Shown here: piece by piece, positions 60,620-64,000 of the stretch | Layout: every line of letters begins with the position of its first letter | Position numbering within the stretch: the first letter of the stretch is position 1 | Assembly: GCF_036174265.1 (NCBI RefSeq) | Contig: NZ_CP108055.1 | Span: 310,001 to 374,000, forward strand | DNA from: Streptomyces sp. NBC_00285 | GTDB lineage: Bacteria > Actinomycetota > Actinomycetes > Streptomycetales > Streptomycetaceae | DNA: 64,000 bases | Direction: 5' to 3' | Position numbers and translations under genes: made by a program | Notes under the pieces: model-generated | The model's database searches: none | The model's input: the letters and a program-made list of their open reading frames with translations, nothing else | Told to the model about the DNA's origin: nothing

Positions 60620-61630
60620 TTACAGGCCCCAGCCCCAACGCAGTTGTGCCACGCCCGAGGAGTTGTTCACCGCAAGTCCGCTGCCGCTCTGCCGGGTGAT
60701 CGAGTAGCTGTCGCCCGAGCGCAGGCCGGGCCAGTAGACGACGCCCATCTGACGGGACCTCGTCAAATCCGTGGTGGCGGCGAAGTACGCGGTGAAGGTG
60801 TTGCCGTCCTGGTTCCCGCCGTAGTAGTTCAGCCCGGTCGTCATCGGGGCACCGGCCTCGTCGATGATGGTGCGGGACGAGTACGAGCCGAGCCGGTTGC
60901 TCAGGTTGGTGGTCCACGCCGAGCGGGTCGTGTCCGAGGCCCAGTATCCGTAGAAGTGCAGCGACAGCAGTGTGCCGTTCAGGGCGCTGGCCGCCCCTAC
61001 GCCCGTGACGTTGTCGTTGTAACCGGTGCCGCTGATGAGGACCCGCCCGCGGGGGGTGCTCGAATGCCGGGACAGCCACGACGAGCAGAGCGACACCCAG
61101 TCGTTCAGGCTGTAACCGAACGGCTCGTTCATCGGTTCGAAGTAGACGTTGCCGTTGCTGCCGTAGTCGCTGATGACCTTGTCCCACATGGTGTTCCACG
61201 CGTTCATGTCATCGACTTTGCCGTCTTTGTTCGCTTCCCAGTAGCCGAAGATGACCTTCATGCCGTGGGACAGGGCCGAGTCCGCGGCGCCCTTGTACCG
61301 CCCCCACCAGTCCGAGTTGACGCTCTGCGGGTTGATCGGCAGGCGCACGGTGTTCGCGCCGAGCTGCTGCTGGAAGCCGCTGATGATGCCATCGGCCTTG
61401 GAGCGGACGCTGTCGTAGCTGTCCCCGGCCGCGAGGCCGGTCGGGATCACCCAGCCGTCCACGTAATTGTCGCGGCCGTCCGCCCAGTTGACTCCGTGGA
61501 AGGAGTTGGTGGCGGCGGATGCGCCATGAGAAACCGTCAGCAGTGGCGCGAGGAGTGCTGCGATCAGGAAGGCGCGCAGACGGGCGCGAAGGCGAAGGCG
61601 AAGGCGAAGGCGAAGGCGAAGGCGATTCAC
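60620..61630 (-). CDS. Secreted GH5 cellulase (endoglucanase)
   Basis: This 336-residue GH5 enzyme has a signal peptide whose positive region is a run of Arg-Leu dipeptides, then FLIAALLAPLLTVSHGASA. The single catalytic barrel starts SFHGVNWADG and has the acid/base Glu169 (EPMNEPFG) and the nucleophile Glu258 (IIDEAG). It should cut beta-1,4-glucan or a related mannan outside the cell. No carbohydrate-binding module is attached. I prefer the GTG at 61630 to an ATG 34 codons upstream because the signal peptide then begins properly and the palindromic operator falls upstream. Confidence 0.9.
   Translation of the reverse strand: MNRLRLRLRLRLRLRARLRAFLIAALLAPLLTVSHGASAATNSFHGVNWADGRDNYVDGWVIPTGLAAGDSYDSVRSKADGIISGFQQQLGANTVRLPINPQSVNSDWWGRYKGAADSALSHGMKVIFGYWEANKDGKVDDMNAWNTMWDKVISDYGSNGNVYFEPMNEPFGYSLNDWVSLCSSWLSRHSSTPRGRVLISGTGYNDNVTGVGAASALNGTLLSLHFYGYWASDTTRSAWTTNLSNRLGSYSSRTIIDEAGAPMTTGLNYYGGNQDGNTFTAYFAATTDLTRSRQMGVVYWPGLRSGDSYSITRQSGSGLAVNNSSGVAQLRWGWGL
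61586..61625 (-). repeat. Hexanucleotide tandem repeat in the GH5 signal peptide
   Basis: Six perfect copies of GCGAAG (61586-61621) plus a partial one encode alternating Leu-Arg in the n-region of the signal peptide on the minus strand. The six-base unit preserves frame, so slippage would only change the positive charge of the signal peptide. Confidence 0.95.
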
Positions 61631-61656
61631 ACGAACTCCATTGTTCGATTGCTCGA

Positions 61657-61670
61657 TGTTTACGTAAACA
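61657..61670. promoter_or_regulatory. Palindromic operator TGTTTACGTAAACA
   Basis: A perfect 14-bp palindrome with central CG, unusually AT-rich for this genome, lies 27 bp upstream of the GH5 start. This is the form expected for a LacI-family repressor of a cellulase or hemicellulase gene. No regulator is encoded beside it. Confidence 0.7.
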
Positions 61671-62453
61671 CCTGTCCCGGCGTGGGGGTACCGAGTCGAA
61701 GACAGGGAGGTTTCTGAATGCTGATCCTCCATCGAATCAGTGTCAAGGGCCTGTCAGGAGGCGTATCCCGTGTAACAACGGCGGGTCGGGGCGGGCGACC
61801 AACGGGTGCTCACCGAGGTGGACCCCGAACGCCTTGCCTGGGACAGGCAACACCCGACCTGGCCGACCTGGCCGACCAACAAGCCGGTGTTCACCGGCGG
61901 CCAGGTCCCGCAAGAAGTTCACTGGGACAGCGGCCACCTCGCAGAGCCAGTCCGCGTCGCCTCCAAGAAGGCCGGCACGCCGCCGCTCCACCGAGCGGAC
62001 TCCTTCACCAGACCCGCCAGCACCCTGCACATCGACAACTACCTCCAGACGCACCTGCGGTTCCCCCCAGCACGACATCGGGATGACGAGGGCTATCACC
62101 GCATTGCCTCCAATCACGCGCTGGGCGCAACCGGGAGGCACTGAGGCAGGCGCGGCAGGGGCCAGGCCGGATCCCATCGCCAGCCAGACCACGCGGCGAG
62201 GTCCGCGAACAGCCCGGAGCGTTCTTGGATCATCGCGAGGACCTGAGTGCGGGCGCCGTCCACGGCCCGGTGCTCGGTGTCGGTGACGATGCCGAGCCGC
62301 CGTACATGCGCGTACTCCGGCCTTGGGGACCAGCGGAACAGCCAGTAACGCTAAGCACTTGATCTCGGGCTTCTAGCACGGGTGATCGGTGTCGTGCGGG
62401 GGTTCGGCGGAAGGTCCCCGACCGCTGGTTGGGGGATGGCTATGGTCCGCCGC
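61671..62453. other. Intergenic stretch, probable decayed sequence
   Basis: About 780 bp without a convincing gene. A plus-strand frame at 61806-62144 and a minus-strand segment near 62190-62330 (EYAHVRRLGIVTDTEHRAVD) look like coding remnants but lack starts, ends or a recognisable family. The left end of the Tn3-type element should lie here, but I could not identify its roughly 38-bp repeat with only one end visible. Confidence 0.45.
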
Positions 62454-64000
62454 ATGCCGGTGGAATTTCTGACTGATGAGCAGGCTGAGGCGTATGGGAA
62501 GTTCGCCGAGGAGCCGACGAAGCCTGAGCTGGAGCGGTTCTTCTTCCTTGATGACGAGGACCTGAAGCTGATCGCGAAGCGGCGCGGGGACCACAACCGT
62601 CTCGGCTTCGCGCTCCAGATGTGCACGGTGCGGTACATCGGGCTGTTCCTGGAGGACCCCCTCGCGGTGCCGTGGCCGGTCGTCGAGCATCTGGCCGAGC
62701 AGCTGGGGATCGGGGATGCCTCCCAGATCAAGCGGTATACCGAGCGCAGGCCGACGCCGTACGAGCACGCGTGGGAGATACGTGACGCGTACGGCTATCA
62801 CCAGTACGAGGACCACGACCAGGGCCGGAAGCTCAGGGCCTTCCTGCACGGCCGGGCGTGGACGGCGCACGCGGAGGGGCCGAAGGCTTTGTTCGATCAC
62901 GCGGTGGGCTGGCTGCGCCGCAACCGGGTGCTGCTGCCGGGAGTGAGTGTGCTGGCCCGGCAGGTCGCCGAGGTCCGCGGCGTCGCGGACAAGCGGCTGC
63001 ACGCCACGGTCGCCAGGGCGGCCCGGCGGGCGGACCCGGCTCTGCCCGGCGACCTGGTTGCCACGCTGAAGACGCCGGAGGGCAAACGGCATTCGGAGCT
63101 GGAGCGGATGCGCCGGCCGCCGACGCGGACCACCGGCACCGCGATGAAGGCCGCGTTGCAGCGGGTCGAGGACATCGCCGCCTTCCAGTTGGGCCGTCTC
63201 AGGCTGGAGCAGGTTCCGCCGAACCGGCTGTCCGCGCTGGCCCGGTACGGGCTGGGCACCAAGGCGCCGAAGCTGGAGCGGACCCCGGAGCCCAAGCGCA
63301 CGGCGATGCTCACCGCGGTGATGCGCCACTTGGAGGCGAAGGCGATCGACGACGCGCTGGACCTTTTCGAGATCCTGATGGCCACCCGGCTGATCAGCTC
63401 CGCGAGGCGGTCCACGGACAAGCAGCGCCTGTCCACGCTGCCGCAGTTGGAGAAGGCGGCACGGATCACCGCCCGGGTCTCGAAGGTGATCATCGAGGAG
63501 CTGGAGCTCATCGAGGCGAGCGGCTGCGATGTCGACGTGGCCGGGCTGTGGCGGGCCTTGGAGGAGGTCGCGCCTCGGGCCGCGCTCTCCAGCGCGGCGG
63601 CCACGGTGGTGAGCCTGGTGCCGGAGGACGACGGCACGGCGGAGACCGCGCTGCGTGGGGCGCTGGCGCTGCGCTACAACACCGTCAAGCCGTTCCTGTC
63701 GCTGCTGGGTGAGTCGAAGGCGCTGGACGCGGCGCCCGCCGGCAGACGGATCCTCACCGGGGTGCAGCGGCTCCCGGCTCTCTCCCGGCGGAAGGCGGGC
63801 GAGAAGCCGCTGCTGCCGCGCGAGGTCGACGACAAGCTGGTGCCGGCGCACTGGCGCAAGACCGTGTACGCGAACGCGGAGCTGCCGCAGGGGGCGGTGG
63901 ACCGGGATGCGTACGTGGTGTGTGTGCTGGAGCAGCTGTTCGGCGCGCTGAGGCGCCGCGACATCTTCGCCTCGCCCTCGCACCGCTGGTCCGACCCGCG
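62454..64000 (+). CDS. tnpA: Tn3-family transposase, N-terminal half (runs off window)
   Basis: The open frame continues past the window edge; about 515 codons are visible of the roughly 1000 expected. It starts with the Tn3-type N-terminal DUF4158 domain (EFLTDEQAEAYGKFAEEPTK, ELERFFFLDDEDLKLIAKRR, RLGFALQMCTVRYIGLFLED), then YEHAWEIRDAYGY and a helical middle (LGRLRLEQVPPNRLSALARY). The DDE catalytic part lies outside. In-frame ATGs at 62436 and 62442 are alternative starts. It resembles actinobacterial Tn4556-type elements. Confidence 0.9.
   Translation, partial: MPVEFLTDEQAEAYGKFAEEPTKPELERFFFLDDEDLKLIAKRRGDHNRLGFALQMCTVRYIGLFLEDPLAVPWPVVEHLAEQLGIGDASQIKRYTERRPTPYEHAWEIRDAYGYHQYEDHDQGRKLRAFLHGRAWTAHAEGPKALFDHAVGWLRRNRVLLPGVSVLARQVAEVRGVADKRLHATVARAARRADPALPGDLVATLKTPEGKRHSELERMRRPPTRTTGTAMKAALQRVEDIAAFQLGRLRLEQVPPNRLSALARYGLGTKAPKLERTPEPKRTAMLTAVMRHLEAKAIDDALDLFEILMATRLISSARRSTDKQRLSTLPQLEKAARITARVSKVIIEELELIEASGCDVDVAGLWRALEEVAPRAALSSAAATVVSLVPEDDGTAETALRGALALRYNTVKPFLSLLGESKALDAAPAGRRILTGVQRLPALSRRKAGEKPLLPREVDDKLVPAHWRKTVYANAELPQGAVDRDAYVVCVLEQLFGALRRRDIFASPSHRWSDP

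Noticed and set aside
62340..62453. Left terminal repeat of the Tn3-type element
   Set aside because: Tn3 ends are about 38 bp, but only one end is in the window and no convincing match could be paired.

Overview
The window is high-GC actinobacterial DNA and looks like a Streptomyces chromosome or a close relative. The evidence is strong third-position GC bias, GTG and TTG starts with GGAGG-type ribosome sites, a WhiB-like protein, several ECF sigma/anti-sigma pairs, secreted subtilases and abundant sugar ABC/LacI/glycosidase loci. The many insertion-sequence pieces and decayed genes suggest a plastic, arm-like region. I saw no rRNA, tRNA or CRISPR array.

Region 1 (1-16.9 kb) is for plant-polysaccharide use. 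A leftward operon encodes a lipoprotein sugar-binding protein, two LplB/LplC-type permeases, a frameshifted LacI regulator and a GH42 beta-galactosidase cut by the window edge. It diverges from a rightward GH3-GH43 pair, with a LacI-type palindrome between them. A graveyard of glycosidase and regulator fragments follows (LacI, GH31, DUF5060/DUF4038, GH3, LacI), then an intact ThuA / Gfo-Idh-MocA / GH36 operon. The region ends in another GH3 piece and an IS701 piece.

Region 2 (17-26.3 kb) is a patchwork: an RCC1-repeat protein, a truncated IS5-type transposase, an SRPBCC protein, two divergent AraC-regulator/enzyme pairs (a metallo-beta-lactamase-fold hydrolase and an MDR reductase), a WhiB-like protein, and a complete IS1182-family element with perfect ends and a CTAG target duplication.

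Region 3 (26.5-36 kb) resembles a mycobacterial SigK regulon. It holds an amine-oxidase-type flavoprotein, the first codons of a DUF1365 gene cut off by a tnpB-only IS200/IS605 element, a fasciclin lipoprotein (MPT70/83-like), a membrane molybdopterin oxidoreductase, an ECF sigma with a zinc-motif/Asp23 partner, and a SigK/RskA-type pair. The same promoter, CCAATCC-N16-CGGATT, precedes the flavoprotein, the molybdoenzyme and sigK itself.

Region 4 (36-42 kb) holds a large subtilase interrupted by one in-frame TAG, an XRE regulator and an SDR.

Region 5 (42.4-56.3 kb) is the best candidate for an undescribed system, a RiPP-like cluster. A 53-residue peptide gene ending in a CxxC tail heads a tightly coupled leftward operon: phosphodiesterase-like protein, beta-grasp/PP-loop sulfur-transfer-like ATPase, methyltransferase-aminotransferase fusion, M28 peptidase and FemAB/GNAT-like acyltransferase. 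Beside it lie a metallophosphoesterase and an NDK-like protein. On the other strand a 16-codon ORF with a strong ribosome site precedes a nucleotidyltransferase and a three-gene ABC-2 exporter. None of the usual RiPP maturases (LanB/LanC/LanM, YcaO, radical SAM, lasso B/C) is present.

Region 6 (56.3-64 kb) holds a small hypothetical protein, decayed remnants, a second secreted subtilase with a P-domain, a secreted GH5 cellulase with a hexanucleotide-repeat signal peptide and a palindromic operator, and the start of a Tn3-family transposase running off the window.
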